Notes under the pieces: generated by a model
Seen by the model: the letters and a program-made list of their open reading frames with translations, nothing else
Told to the model about the DNA's origin: nothing
The model's database searches: none
Translations under genes and position numbers: made by a program
DNA from: an uncultured Oscillospiraceae bacterium
GTDB taxonomy: Bacteria > Bacillota_A > Clostridia > Oscillospirales > Acutalibacteraceae
DNA: 64,000 nucleotides
Direction of reading: 5' to 3'
Assembly: GCA_910589395.1 (NCBI GenBank)
Contig: CAJUTL010000002.1
Location: 46,753 to 110,752 of the forward strand
Part shown: piece by piece, positions 8,346 to 16,728 of the stretch
Layout of the letters: each line of letters opens with the position of its first letter
Numbering within the stretch: position 1 is the stretch's first letter

Positions 8346-8978
8346 ATGTCGATCAAAATCAAATGGCTGGGGCATTCCTGCTTTGCGGTGGAGTGTAAGA
8401 ATTACCGGATCGTGCTGGATCCCTTTGAGCCGGGCAGTGTGCCGGGGCTTTTGTCGGTACGGGAGGAGGCCGATCTGGTGCTGTGCAGCCACGAGCATTT
8501 CGACCACAACTACCGGGCCGGGGTAGTCGTTTCCGAGCAGCCCGGAGAAAGTCCCTTCCGGGTGACGGCGCTTTCTTCTTATCACGATGATCAGCAGGGA
8601 GCCCTTCGGGGAAAGAACACCATTTTCCTGCTGGAGGCGGAAGGCATGCGGATCGTCCACTTTGGCGATATCGGCTGTATGCCTGGGGAGCTGGTTTTGG
8701 AAAAGCTGCGGGGCGCGGACGCTGTGATGATCCCCGTAGGCGGCCACTATACCGTAAACGCGGCGGAAGCACAGGCCATTCTGGACGAGATAAGGCCCCG
8801 GGTGGTGATCCCCATGCACTACCGCTCGGAGAAATTTGGCTTTGACGCGCTGAGCACGGTGGAAGATTTCTTGAAGCTGTGCGGCCCTACGGTTCGCTTC
8901 GGTGGCACTTTTCTGGAGCTTACTCCGGAAACGCCCCGGCAGGTCGCTGTGCTTTCCTGCCCGGTGGAGGAAGAATAA
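8346..8978 (+). CDS. MBL-fold metal-dependent hydrolase
   Basis: A 210-residue metallo-beta-lactamase-fold protein of the UlaG/UPF0173 kind. It begins with the typical WLGHSCF and carries the metal motif H-x-H-x-D-H in SHEHFDH at about 49-55. Further ligands are likely in VHFGDIG and in PMHYR near the C terminus. The substrate is unknown. CCGGAGGT precedes the ATG. The fucosidase gene begins one base after its stop, so translation is probably coupled. Confidence 0.88.
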   Translation: MSIKIKWLGHSCFAVECKNYRIVLDPFEPGSVPGLLSVREEADLVLCSHEHFDHNYRAGVVVSEQPGESPFRVTALSSYHDDQQGALRGKNTIFLLEAEGMRIVHFGDIGCMPGELVLEKLRGADAVMIPVGGHYTVNAAEAQAILDEIRPRVVIPMHYRSEKFGFDALSTVEDFLKLCGPTVRFGGTFLELTPETPRQVAVLSCPVEEE

Positions 8979-8979
8979 C

Positions 8980-10395
8980 ATGAAGCTGAGCGCGGATTGC
9001 ATAAATCGCTGGGAATGCGCCATGCAGCCGGAAAAAAACTGGGCGGCGGACAACCAGGGCGTTCCCCTGCTGGACGGGGAGGTGGAGCGGTATCTTTCCG
9101 TTGTTCCTACAGAAGCCCAGCTTCGGCAGGCGGAGCGGCCCTTTTACGCCTTTCTTCATTTTGGTATGAACACCGCTACCGGGCGGGAATGGGGCACCGG
9201 GTGGGAGACTGCCGCCGACTTTACCATAAAAGCTGTGGACTGCGCCCAGTGGGCCGGCGCTGTAAAGGCCTCCGGCGCTTCGGGGATCATTCTGACCTGC
9301 AAGCACCACGACGGCTTTTGCCTGTGGGACACGGCCTGTACAGACTTTTCCGTGATGCATTCCCCTTACGGAAGGGATATCGTCAAACAGGCTGCCGACG
9401 CCTGCAGGGAGGCGGGGCTTTCCTTCGGCGTGTACCTTTCCCCCTGGGATATGCACGAAAGCACCTACGGAACTCCCGCCTATAACGACTATTTCTGCCG
9501 GCAGCTTACAGAGCTTCTCACCGGGTACGGGGAGATCTTCGAGGTCTGGTTCGACGGGGCCAAGGGAGAAAATGCCCGGGAATTTACCTATGACTGGGAG
9601 CAGTACTATGAAACCGTCCGCAGACTTCAGCCGGGGGCCAATATCGCGGTGTGCGGGCCGGACCTTCGCTGGGTGGGAAACGAAGCGGGAAAAACAAGGG
9701 CGGCGGAATTTTCGGTGGTGCCGGAGGAACTGACCCGGGCGGAAACCGTGCAGGAGCGTTCTCAGCACCGGGAGGAGGAAGGAGAAGCCATGAAGGCGCT
9801 GACCTCTTCCGATGAGGATCTGGGCTCCCGCGGTGTTTTGCGGCGGGCGAAAAAGCTTTGCTGGTATCCCGCCGAGGTGGATGTTTCTATTCGCAAGGGG
9901 TGGTTTTACCATGAGGAAGAGGACAGCACGGTGAAATCGGCTGACGAGCTGTTCTCCATTTATTTGTGTTCGGTGGGGAACAACTGCTGTCTTCTCTTAA
10001 ACGTGCCGCCGGACAGAAGCGGCAGGATCTGTGAAAAGGATCGGGCGGTGCTGGAAGAGCTGGGGGAAAAGCTCAAGGGGATCACGCGGCGGCCGGTGCT
10101 GGAGGAAGCTCCGGGCAGGCTGACGCCGGAGCGGCCCGTGCTTTTCTTTTCCTTTGGGGAAGCCCGTACATTGCGCTACTGCGTTTTGGAGGAAGAGCTT
10201 CGGGAAAGCCAGCGGGTGGAACAGTTTGAGCTTTATCTCAAAACCCCGGAGGGCAGCATAGAAAAGGTTGCCTCCGGCACAGTGATCGGCGCCAAAAGGA
10301 TTCTTCCGCTTTCCGGCCGGGCAGTGGAGGCTGCCCTGGTGATCCGCCAGTCCCGCTCCGCGCCGGTGCTGAAAAAAGTAGGGTTTTATGAATAG
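8980..10395 (+). CDS. Alpha-L-fucosidase (GH29)
   Basis: Hydrolyses terminal fucose from glycans such as mucin or milk oligosaccharides. The 471-residue protein shows GH29 landmarks: FLHFGMNT near the start, KHHDGFCLWDT, YLSPWD, and the nucleophile Asp near 192 in EVWFDGAKG. A C-terminal beta domain follows from about 350. No signal peptide is seen, so it acts on imported sugars. The chosen ATG at 8980 follows GGAGGAAG. An upstream in-frame ATG at 8902 lies inside the MBL gene and has no ribosome site. Confidence 0.92.
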   Translation: MKLSADCINRWECAMQPEKNWAADNQGVPLLDGEVERYLSVVPTEAQLRQAERPFYAFLHFGMNTATGREWGTGWETAADFTIKAVDCAQWAGAVKASGASGIILTCKHHDGFCLWDTACTDFSVMHSPYGRDIVKQAADACREAGLSFGVYLSPWDMHESTYGTPAYNDYFCRQLTELLTGYGEIFEVWFDGAKGENAREFTYDWEQYYETVRRLQPGANIAVCGPDLRWVGNEAGKTRAAEFSVVPEELTRAETVQERSQHREEEGEAMKALTSSDEDLGSRGVLRRAKKLCWYPAEVDVSIRKGWFYHEEEDSTVKSADELFSIYLCSVGNNCCLLLNVPPDRSGRICEKDRAVLEELGEKLKGITRRPVLEEAPGRLTPERPVLFFSFGEARTLRYCVLEEELRESQRVEQFELYLKTPEGSIEKVASGTVIGAKRILPLSGRAVEAALVIRQSRSAPVLKKVGFYE

Positions 10396-10457
10396 AACGC
10401 TGTTTTGAAGGGTCCAGTTTTTTCGCAGGGGCCAAACAGCCAAAGGAGGCACGTGGT

Positions 10458-11021
10458 ATGAGTGAGATTTTGGAATTTGCCGATAGGGAGGAATTCAGAA
10501 GCTGGCTTTCGGAGCATTGCCGGTCAAGCGCCGGCGTGTGGCTTCTGTTCGGCAAGGCCGGCGGGCCGAAAACCGTAAAGGCGGGAGAGGCTCTGGAGGA
10601 AGCCCTCTGCTTTGGGTGGATCGATGGGCAGATGCAGAGTCTGGATGAAAAAACCTACCGGAAATATTTCTCTCTGCGCAGGGAAAAAAGCAAATGGTCG
10701 GAGAAAAATAAGGCGCTGGTCAAAAGCCTGAAGGAACGGGGGCTGATGACCGAGTTCGGCAGGGAAAAAATAGAAGAAGCCCGGAAAAACGGTCAATGGG
10801 ACGCCGCCCCCACGGCAGTCACAGAGGAGCAAATAGAGCAGCTTTCCAACCTGCTGGAGGGCCATGAGCCCGCTTGCGCAAATTTCAAGGCCATGTCCCT
10901 ATCGGTAAGAAAAACCTATACCCGGGCCTATTTTGACGCGAAAACAGACGCCGGGAGAGAAAAACGAATAGCTTGGCTGATAGACCGGCTCAATAAAAAC
11001 CTGAAGCCGATGCAGGCATAG
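10458..11021 (+). CDS. YdeI/OmpD-associated family protein
   Basis: A 187-residue protein with the features of the YdeI-like family, sometimes annotated as bacteriocin protection. It has the SSAGVWLLFGK start, EALCFGWIDGQ, FSLRREKSKWSEKN, and a lysine-rich end with AYFDAKTDAGREKRIAWL. The biochemical role is not established. AAAGGAGG stands 8-9 bases before the ATG. It follows the fucosidase by 62 bases. A repeat island begins at its stop. Confidence 0.82.
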   Translation: MSEILEFADREEFRSWLSEHCRSSAGVWLLFGKAGGPKTVKAGEALEEALCFGWIDGQMQSLDEKTYRKYFSLRREKSKWSEKNKALVKSLKERGLMTEFGREKIEEARKNGQWDAAPTAVTEEQIEQLSNLLEGHEPACANFKAMSLSVRKTYTRAYFDAKTDAGREKRIAWLIDRLNKNLKPMQA

Positions 11022-11962
11022 TCGTTAGATGTTAGTAGTTAGTTGTTAGAGAAGGGCGGCGGGGCGCAATGAAGAACGATGGGGGAAAAGGTGAGCTTGC
11101 TGAATTGAAACTTAGCGGTTATTTGCTTACCCCAGGTATGTCATTCTGAACGAAGTGAAGAATCTCGTCCTTTGCCCTTTTTCGGAATCAAGGTCGAGAT
11201 TCTTCGCCGGGAAAGCGGAGTCTACTTCGCTTTTTGCTCAGCAGTGACAAAGCAAGACAGTTAGTGCGATAAATTGGAATTTGCAGCGTTGGTTACAACG
11301 CTTGTGCCGCTGCACCCACTCGTGAAGCTGCTTGGTGAGGGAGGACAGTTTCTAGCCCGATCACAAGCTGAGCGATAAATTGAAACTTAGCATATAAGTT
11401 GTTAGCGGTTAGTAGTTAGTTGTTAGAAAGGGAAAAGGCCCCCTCTCTGTCATCCTGAGTCGCCGAAGGCGGCGAAGGATCTTGTCCTTTGCCTTTTTAG
11501 GGAATCAAGGGGAAGATTCTTCGTAAAGAAGCAAAGCTTCTTTTCCTCAGTAATGACAGTGGGGAACCGTTCGCTAAATTGGAATTTGCAGCGTTGGTTA
11601 CAACGCTTGTGCCGCTGCACCCACTCGTGAAGCTGTTTGGTGAGAGAGGATAGTTTCTCACCCGACCACAAGCTGAGCGATAAATTGAAACTTAGCGGTT
11701 ATTTGCTCACCCCAGGTATGTCATTCTGAACGAAGTGAAGAATCTCGTCCTTTGCCCTTTTTCCGGAATCAAGGTCGAGATTTTTCGTCACTTCGTTCCT
11801 CAGAATGACAATAGAGGGGAGAACTAGCCCTTCTCTAACGACTAATAACTAACCGCTAACAACTAGTTCGCTAAACTTCATTTATCGTTCTGCTTCTGTC
11901 TTTTTTACCTGTACTGCGCGGCAGCGCTACCATCTGGGATCTAGAATTCAGTATCCAGCGTC
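11022..11962. repeat. Composite repeat island (about 0.94 kb, no gene)
   Basis: Contains TTAG heptad arrays at 11027-11055, 11398-11430 and, inverted, 11833-11868. TCATTCTGA-type palindromic units occur at about 11138-11250, 11449-11562 and 11718-11812, with AATCTCGTCCTT and its inverse as inner arms. Two copies of a unit of about 125 bp run from about 11266 and 11569, each opening with AAATTGGAATTTGCAGCG. A TCYAGNA heptad array lies at 11926-11960. The short frame at 11450-11671 is only repeat sequence. Confidence 0.88.
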
Positions 11963-12005
11963 TAAAAAAGCAAGGCAAGCTTAAAGAGCTTGCCTTGCTT
12001 TTTTG
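11963..12005. terminator. Bidirectional terminator
   Basis: AAAAAAGCAAGGCAAGC and GCTTGCCTTGCTTTTTT form a perfect stem with a short loop. It ends the TM2 gene on the minus strand and stops transcription out of the island on the plus strand. Confidence 0.92.
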
Positions 12006-12449
12006 TCAAACATAGTAGGGATTTGGCTTGAAAAGCAGGGAAATAAAATCAATGAGTACGCCGATGCCAAATAGGCCCATTGTGAAAATGTAAAGAATTC
12101 CTCTACCGGTTTTGCCCTCATAGAATTTATGCGCCCCCAAAAAGCCCAGGAAGAAGCACAGCGCCAGGGCCGCCCACTTGCTACGGGCCTTGGACTGCAT
12201 ATAGGCGTTCATGGTGTTTATATTGGTATTTGTGTTTTCGTTGGAATTGTTGATGACGATGCTAGGGGCGGCGGCTCCGCCCATTTCCTCCACCTGCCTG
12301 CCGCACAAGGTGCAGACCACCGCGTCCGCTGGGATCTTTCCTCCGCAGTGCTTGCAGAATTTCTGGGGCGCTTCCGGCTGGGGAGCCTGTGTTTCCGCAG
12401 GCTGGGGAACGGCAGTCTGCGGCTGCTGTACTTTCTGTTCTGTATCCAT
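12006..12449 (-). CDS. Zinc-ribbon TM2-domain membrane protein
   Basis: A 147-residue protein. Residues 1-30 are a Pro/Gln-rich tail. A zinc ribbon C-x2-C-x12-C-x2-C follows at about 32-50, then an Asn-rich linker. The C terminus is a TM2 domain of two helices with the typical FLGFLGAHKFYEGKTGRGILY and GIGVLIDFISLL. The function of TM2 proteins in bacteria is unknown. Its ATG follows GAGGAGGT. It has its own sigma-A promoter and terminator, so it is monocistronic. Confidence 0.9.
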   Translation of the reverse strand: MDTEQKVQQPQTAVPQPAETQAPQPEAPQKFCKHCGGKIPADAVVCTLCGRQVEEMGGAAAPSIVINNSNENTNTNINTMNAYMQSKARSKWAALALCFFLGFLGAHKFYEGKTGRGILYIFTMGLFGIGVLIDFISLLFKPNPYYV

Positions 12450-12528
12450 GAAATTACCTCCTCAAGATGAGCAGACAATGCGCCGGAAGCGTAAAAGAGC
12501 GGCCCCGATGCTGTCTGATTTTGTAGAA

Positions 12529-12558
12529 AGTATAGCACAGAAGGAAGAGGCTGTCAAA
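12529..12558 (-). promoter_or_regulatory. Promoter of the TM2 gene
   Basis: Read on the minus strand: TTGACA (12558-12553), 18 bases, TATACT (12534-12529). It lies about 80 bases before the TM2 start codon. Confidence 0.8.
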
Positions 12559-12602
12559 TTATAATAATCAAAGATGATAATTTTATATCACAGAGCGCAA
12601 GC

Positions 12603-12621
12603 TATAATTGACAAAAAGGAG
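12603..12621 (+). promoter_or_regulatory. -10 box and ribosome site of the XRE gene
   Basis: A consensus TATAAT at 12603-12608 has only a weak -35 (TTTTAT near 12583). AAGGAG follows at 12616-12621, 9 bases before GTG 12631. This decides the start, because the longer frame from 12574 would begin upstream of the -10 box. Confidence 0.6.
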
Positions 12622-12630
12622 CGTGCGCCT

Positions 12631-12930
12631 GTGGTGATCCAGACAGATAACCGAATCAAGAAGCTGAGAACGGCCAGTGGCATGACCCAAAGTGATCTGG
12701 CAAGGCTTATGTCCGTGACACGTTCCAGCGTCAATGCCTGGGAAATGGGCATCTCAGCGCCTACCGCCGCCAAGCTGGTAGAGCTTTCCCAGCTGTTTCA
12801 CGTGTCCACCGACTATCTGCTGGGTCTGGAGCAGCGGGAAATGATAGAGTTGGATAGCTTCAGCGAGGAACAAAAGGGCATCCTTTATGCCCTGGCGGCC
12901 TATTTCCAGAAACAGAACGGAACGGAATAA
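12631..12930 (+). CDS. XRE-family transcriptional regulator
   Basis: A 99-residue regulator with a Cro/CI helix-turn-helix at residues 8-62: RIKKLRTASGMTQSDLARLM, then the recognition helix in TRSSVNAWE and the STDYLLGL end typical of this family. A short acidic C-terminal helix follows. It is divergent from the TM2 gene with overlapping upstream DNA, so it may control that gene or itself. The start is GTG, fixed by the ribosome site and -10 box. Confidence 0.88.
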   Translation: MVIQTDNRIKKLRTASGMTQSDLARLMSVTRSSVNAWEMGISAPTAAKLVELSQLFHVSTDYLLGLEQREMIELDSFSEEQKGILYALAAYFQKQNGTE

Positions 12931-12935
12931 CTGAA

Positions 12936-12974
12936 AACACCCTCGAAAAAGCGTTGAGCTTCGAGGGTGTTTTG
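12936..12974 (+). terminator. Terminator of the XRE gene
   Basis: ACACCCTCGAA and TTCGAGGGTGT pair around a loop, followed by TTTTG. It lies right after the stop. Confidence 0.85.
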
Positions 12975-13040
12975 CGCTGTTGTGTTATTCTTGAAATTTG
13001 CTTGGAGCCGGAGAAATACGGTTTTCAAAAAGGAAGCTCC

Positions 13041-13074
13041 GCCCAGCCAAAGAGTATTTGGCTGGGCTATTTTG
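13041..13074. terminator. Hairpin between convergent XRE and luxS genes
   Basis: GCCCAGCCAA and TTGGCTGGGC form a 10-bp stem followed by TATTTT on the plus strand. On the minus strand it lies just after the luxS stop, but its T-run is displaced by about ten bases. Confidence 0.5.
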
Positions 13075-13077
13075 CCT

Positions 13078-13539
13078 TTATGCCTGATAATCCAGCTGCC
13101 CCGGCGTCCAGTGCTCCAGCACCTGAAGCATATCCTCCGCCACAGCCTTTGCGCCGGGCAAGTCGTGCTCCCGGTAGTTGCCGCATTCCCGGCGCTTGCT
13201 GCCGGGGATTTCCCCGGTAAATTCCCGAAGGAAGGCAAAGCTTTCCCGAACCAGGGAAATGGCCTCCTGCGTTGAGACCGTGTCCCGCAGCAGAAGATAA
13301 AAGCCCGTGCGGCAGCCCATGGGGCCCACATAGAGCACACTTTCAGAAAACCGGCTGTTTCTGGCATAGGTGGCGAAGAGGTGTTCGAAGGTATGCAGGG
13401 CGCCGTTGGAAAGGTAATCTCCGCCGTTGGGCTTTTTCATGCGGATATCATAGGTCACAACATCTCCGTCAATGCGGGAAAGATACATTCCCTTTTCCAG
13501 CTTGTCGTGATCTACGGTAAAGCTTGCGATGGTTTTCAT
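13078..13539 (-). CDS. luxS: S-ribosylhomocysteine lyase
   Basis: Splits S-ribosylhomocysteine into homocysteine and the AI-2 precursor DPD, recycling the methyl cycle. The 153-residue length is normal. The metal motif HTFEH (H49, E52, H53) and catalytic C76 in PMGCRTG are present, with a second metal-site region in GNYREHD near 120-126. The start follows AAGAGG. It stands alone between two hairpins. No mtnN (pfs) partner is nearby. Confidence 0.97.
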   Translation of the reverse strand: MKTIASFTVDHDKLEKGMYLSRIDGDVVTYDIRMKKPNGGDYLSNGALHTFEHLFATYARNSRFSESVLYVGPMGCRTGFYLLLRDTVSTQEAISLVRESFAFLREFTGEIPGSKRRECGNYREHDLPGAKAVAEDMLQVLEHWTPGQLDYQA

Positions 13540-13582
13540 GGATAAAACCTCTTTTCCTTTGTTTGTTCCACGAGGGAAGCGG

Positions 13583-13621
13583 ATAAGAAAAGGCCCGGCT
13601 CTCTTTCAAAAGAGCCGGGCC
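13583..13621 (-). terminator. Terminator of the decarboxylase operon
   Basis: GGCCCGGCTCT and AGAGCCGGGCC form an 11-bp stem. On the minus strand it is followed by TTTTCTTAT, 19 bases after the oadA stop. Confidence 0.9.
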
Positions 13622-13639
13622 TCATTTGTCAAGCAGTGA

Positions 13640-15091
13640 TCAGAAATTTCCGCCGGTCAGATCTTCTACGATCAGCGTGCGGGGAGAATTGTCGTCCGCC
13701 TTGGCGGGGGCGGCGGGGGCGGCTGCGGGAGCGGCTTCCTCCGCGCTGTGATCGCCGTCTCTCCACTGCAGGAATTTTTCCGCCACCTGGGGGAACAGGG
13801 CCAGGCTCAGAACGTCTTCCTCGCTGTGTGCCAGACCCTTGTTGGTATACTCGGCCCGCAGCTTTTCCATTTCCGGCTCCAGCAGATCGGCAGGGCGGCA
13901 GGTAATAACCTCCGCGTCGCCAATGGCCTTTTTCCGCACTTCCTCATTGACCTTACCGGGAAGCTGGCCGTATTCGCCGCGAAGCAGGCCCTTGCTTTCC
14001 TTGGTGATCATCTTGTAGCGCTCTCCGGAAAGCACGTTCAGCACGGCCTGGGAGCCAACGATCTGGCTGGTGGGGGTCACCAGCGGCGGGAAGCCGAAGT
14101 CCTCGCGAACCCGGGGCACCTCCGCCAGCACATCGTAATATTTATCCTCGGCATTGGCCTGCTTCAGCTGAGAGATCAGGTTAGAAAGCATGCCGCCGGG
14201 CACCTGGTACAGCAGGGTGTTGGTATCCACCTTCAGCACCTTGGGGTTCACGTCCAGCTTTTCCGCTACGCCGCGGAAATGGGCGGCAGCCTCGGAAAGC
14301 TTTGTGAGATCCAGCCCGGAATCCCGGCTGGTGCCCTGCAGGGTGGCAACCATGGACTCGGTGGCGGGCTGAGAGGTGCCGTTTGCCAGGGGGCTTAAGG
14401 CACAGTCTACAATATCCACGCCGGCCTGGGCCGCCATCAGGTTGGTCATATCGCCGGTGCCGGTGGTGTTGTGAGTATGCAGGTGAATGGGAACGCCTAC
14501 ATTTTCCTTCAGCTTTTTCACCAGGGAGTAGGCGTCATAGGGCAGCAGAAGGTTTGCCATGTCCTTGATGCAGATGGTGTCCGCGCCCATTTTTTCCAGC
14601 TGCATGCTGAGCTTTACAAAGTAATCCTCGTCGTGAACGGGGCTCTTAGTGTAGCTGATGGCAACCTCCGCCATGCCGCCGTATTCCTTGACGTACTTTA
14701 CAGCGGCCTCCACGTTCCGGGGATCGTTCAGGGCGTCGAAAATACGAACGATATCAATGCCGTTTTCGATGGACTTTTTGCAGAAGGCTTCCACCACGTC
14801 GTCGGCATAATGGCGGTAGCCCAGAAGGTTCTGTCCCCGAAGCAGCATTTGCAGCTTGGTGTTGGGCAGACCCTTTTTCAGGGTGCGCAGACGCTCCCAG
14901 GGATCTTCATTCAAAAAGCGCATGCACACGTCGAAGGTGGCGCCTCCCCAGCATTCCAGGGACCAGTAGCCGATACTGTCCAGAAGGGGCAGAACGGGCA
15001 CCATGTCCTCCAGTTTCATGCGGGTAGCCGCCTGGGACTGATGGGCGTCGCGCAAAATGGTATCTGTAATTTTTAAGGGATTTTTAGCCAT
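13640..15091 (-). CDS. oadA: Na+-pump decarboxylase alpha subunit (oxaloacetate decarboxylase / pyruvate carboxylase B type)
   Basis: Carboxyltransferase that moves CO2 from the substrate, probably oxaloacetate, to biotin. The 483-residue protein has the TIM-barrel start ITDTILRDAHQS, the metal ligands in HLHTHNTTG, the carbamylated-Lys region CIKDMA, and a C-terminal PYC/OAD domain. It ends in an Ala/Pro linker without a biotinyl domain. That domain is supplied by the separate gene at 16321. It is the last gene of a four-gene operon, with 24 bases to oadB. Confidence 0.93.
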   Translation of the reverse strand: MAKNPLKITDTILRDAHQSQAATRMKLEDMVPVLPLLDSIGYWSLECWGGATFDVCMRFLNEDPWERLRTLKKGLPNTKLQMLLRGQNLLGYRHYADDVVEAFCKKSIENGIDIVRIFDALNDPRNVEAAVKYVKEYGGMAEVAISYTKSPVHDEDYFVKLSMQLEKMGADTICIKDMANLLLPYDAYSLVKKLKENVGVPIHLHTHNTTGTGDMTNLMAAQAGVDIVDCALSPLANGTSQPATESMVATLQGTSRDSGLDLTKLSEAAAHFRGVAEKLDVNPKVLKVDTNTLLYQVPGGMLSNLISQLKQANAEDKYYDVLAEVPRVREDFGFPPLVTPTSQIVGSQAVLNVLSGERYKMITKESKGLLRGEYGQLPGKVNEEVRKKAIGDAEVITCRPADLLEPEMEKLRAEYTNKGLAHSEEDVLSLALFPQVAEKFLQWRDGDHSAEEAAPAAAPAAPAKADDNSPRTLIVEDLTGGNF

Positions 15092-15115
15092 AACTTAACG
15101 CTCTCCTTTCCCGGC

Positions 15116-16282
15116 TTAACCGAACAGGGCCAGCAGTACGCCTGCGGCCACCGCAGAGCCGATCACACCGGCCACATTGGGGCCCATAGCGTGCATCAGC
15201 AGGAAGTTTGAGGGATCCTCCTTCTGGCCCACCACCTGGGAAACACGGGCCGCCATGGGAACGGCGGAAACGCCGGCGGAGCCGATCAGGGGATTGACCT
15301 TTTCCTTGGAGAACACGTTCATCAGCTTGGCAAGCAGCACGCCGCCGGCAGTGCCGAAGCCAAAGGCGATCACACCCATGGCCAGGATCTCCAGAGTCTG
15401 GAGATTCAGGAAGTTCTTGGCGGTGGCGGTAGCGCCCACGGACACGCCCAGGAAGATGGTGACGATGTTCATCAGCTCGTTCTGAACGGTCTTGTTCAGG
15501 CGCTCTACCACGCCGCACTCACGCATCAGGTTGCCCAGCATCAGGCAGCCCACCAGGGGAGCGGCGGAAGGCAGCATGAAGGAAACAAAGATGGTCACGA
15601 TGATGGGGAACAGGATCTTTTCCGTTCTGGAAACGGGACGAAGCTGCTTCATCTTGATCTTCCGCTCCTCAGGGGTGGTCAGCAGCTTCATAATGGGCGG
15701 CTGAATCACCGGCACCAGCGCCATGTAAGAATATGCCGCCACAGCGATGGGCCCAAGCAGCTTAGGCGCAAGCTGTGCGGTGGTGTAAATGGCCGTGGGG
15801 CCGTCCGCGCCGCCGATGATGCCGATGGAACCGGCCTCAGCGCCGGTAAAGCCCAGCAGCTGCGCGCCGATAAAGGTAATAAAAATACCTACCTGCGCCG
15901 CCGCTCCCAGCAGCAGTGTTTTGGGGTTGGCGATCAGGGGGGCAAAATCCGTACCGGCGCCTACGCCGATAAAGATCAGGCAGGGGTAGATGCCCAGCTT
16001 TACGCCCAGATACAGGTAATCGAGCAGGCCGCCGTGGCCGGTGCCCAGCTCCGCCCAGTTAATGACGCCGTTCGCAAAGTACTCGGCGTGGTACATTCCC
16101 GCGCCGGGCAGGTTTGTCAGCAGCATGCCGAAGGCAATGGGAAGCAGCAGCAACGGCTCAAACTTTTTAACGATGGCAAGATACAGCAGAAAGCAGGAAA
16201 TCGCGATCATCACCAGACACAGTGGATCTTTGGCGATGAAGGCAAAGCCGGTGCTCTCCAGAAAGCTCATAATTGCGTCCAT
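15116..16282 (-). CDS. oadB: Na+-pump decarboxylase beta subunit
   Basis: Integral membrane subunit that decarboxylates carboxybiotin and pumps Na+ outward. The 388-residue protein is almost wholly hydrophobic (about 9-11 helices). It carries the key GGADGPTAIY motif with the Na+-binding Asp160 and a conserved Asn/Gly-rich end LLMHAMGPNVAG. Glutaconyl-CoA and methylmalonyl-CoA decarboxylase beta subunits look the same, so the substrate follows from the alpha subunit. Confidence 0.93.
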   Translation of the reverse strand: MDAIMSFLESTGFAFIAKDPLCLVMIAISCFLLYLAIVKKFEPLLLLPIAFGMLLTNLPGAGMYHAEYFANGVINWAELGTGHGGLLDYLYLGVKLGIYPCLIFIGVGAGTDFAPLIANPKTLLLGAAAQVGIFITFIGAQLLGFTGAEAGSIGIIGGADGPTAIYTTAQLAPKLLGPIAVAAYSYMALVPVIQPPIMKLLTTPEERKIKMKQLRPVSRTEKILFPIIVTIFVSFMLPSAAPLVGCLMLGNLMRECGVVERLNKTVQNELMNIVTIFLGVSVGATATAKNFLNLQTLEILAMGVIAFGFGTAGGVLLAKLMNVFSKEKVNPLIGSAGVSAVPMAARVSQVVGQKEDPSNFLLMHAMGPNVAGVIGSAVAAGVLLALFG

Positions 16283-16320
16283 GGTTTACACTCCTTTTAT
16301 AGTATGTGGTAAAAAGCCTT

Positions 16321-16674
16321 TTAAGCAATGGTGCAAAGGAGTGTGCCCGTCTCTACGGAAGCGCCCTTGGAGGTGGATACGGCGGTGACGGTGCCGTCCT
16401 TGGGAGCCATGATCTCGTTTTCCATCTTCATGGCCTCCAGGATCATCAGCACATCGCCGGCCTTTACCGCCTGACCGGCGGTGACTTTCACGTCCAGAAT
16501 GGTGCCGGGCATGGGAGAGGTGATCTGCTCCCCGGCGCCGGCGGGAGCCGGAGCGGCAGGAGCGGGGGCAGCAGCCGGAGCAGGAGCAGCCACGGGAGCG
16601 GCAGCGCCGCCCTTTACTTCTTCTACGGTAACTTCATAAGCAGTGCCGTTTACATTCACATTGTACTTTCTCAT
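16321..16674 (-). CDS. Biotin carboxyl carrier protein of the decarboxylase
   Basis: A 117-residue mobile carrier: a short N-terminal strand domain, an Ala/Pro linker at residues 24-47, and a biotinyl domain with EAMKMEN, Lys83 being the biotin site. The frame is open 11 codons further up. The ATG at 16674 follows GAGAGG and gives the usual MRKYNV start, so it is preferred. It corresponds to gcdC/mmdC-type subunits and replaces the missing C-terminal domain of the alpha subunit. Confidence 0.92.
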   Translation of the reverse strand: MRKYNVNVNGTAYEVTVEEVKGGAAAPVAAPAPAAAPAPAAPAPAGAGEQITSPMPGTILDVKVTAGQAVKAGDVLMILEAMKMENEIMAPKDGTVTAVSTSKGASVETGTLLCTIA

Positions 16675-16728
16675 GATACGATATCCTCTCTTTACAGTTT
16701 CTTTCAAAGTGATTTGCCGGAAATGTTC

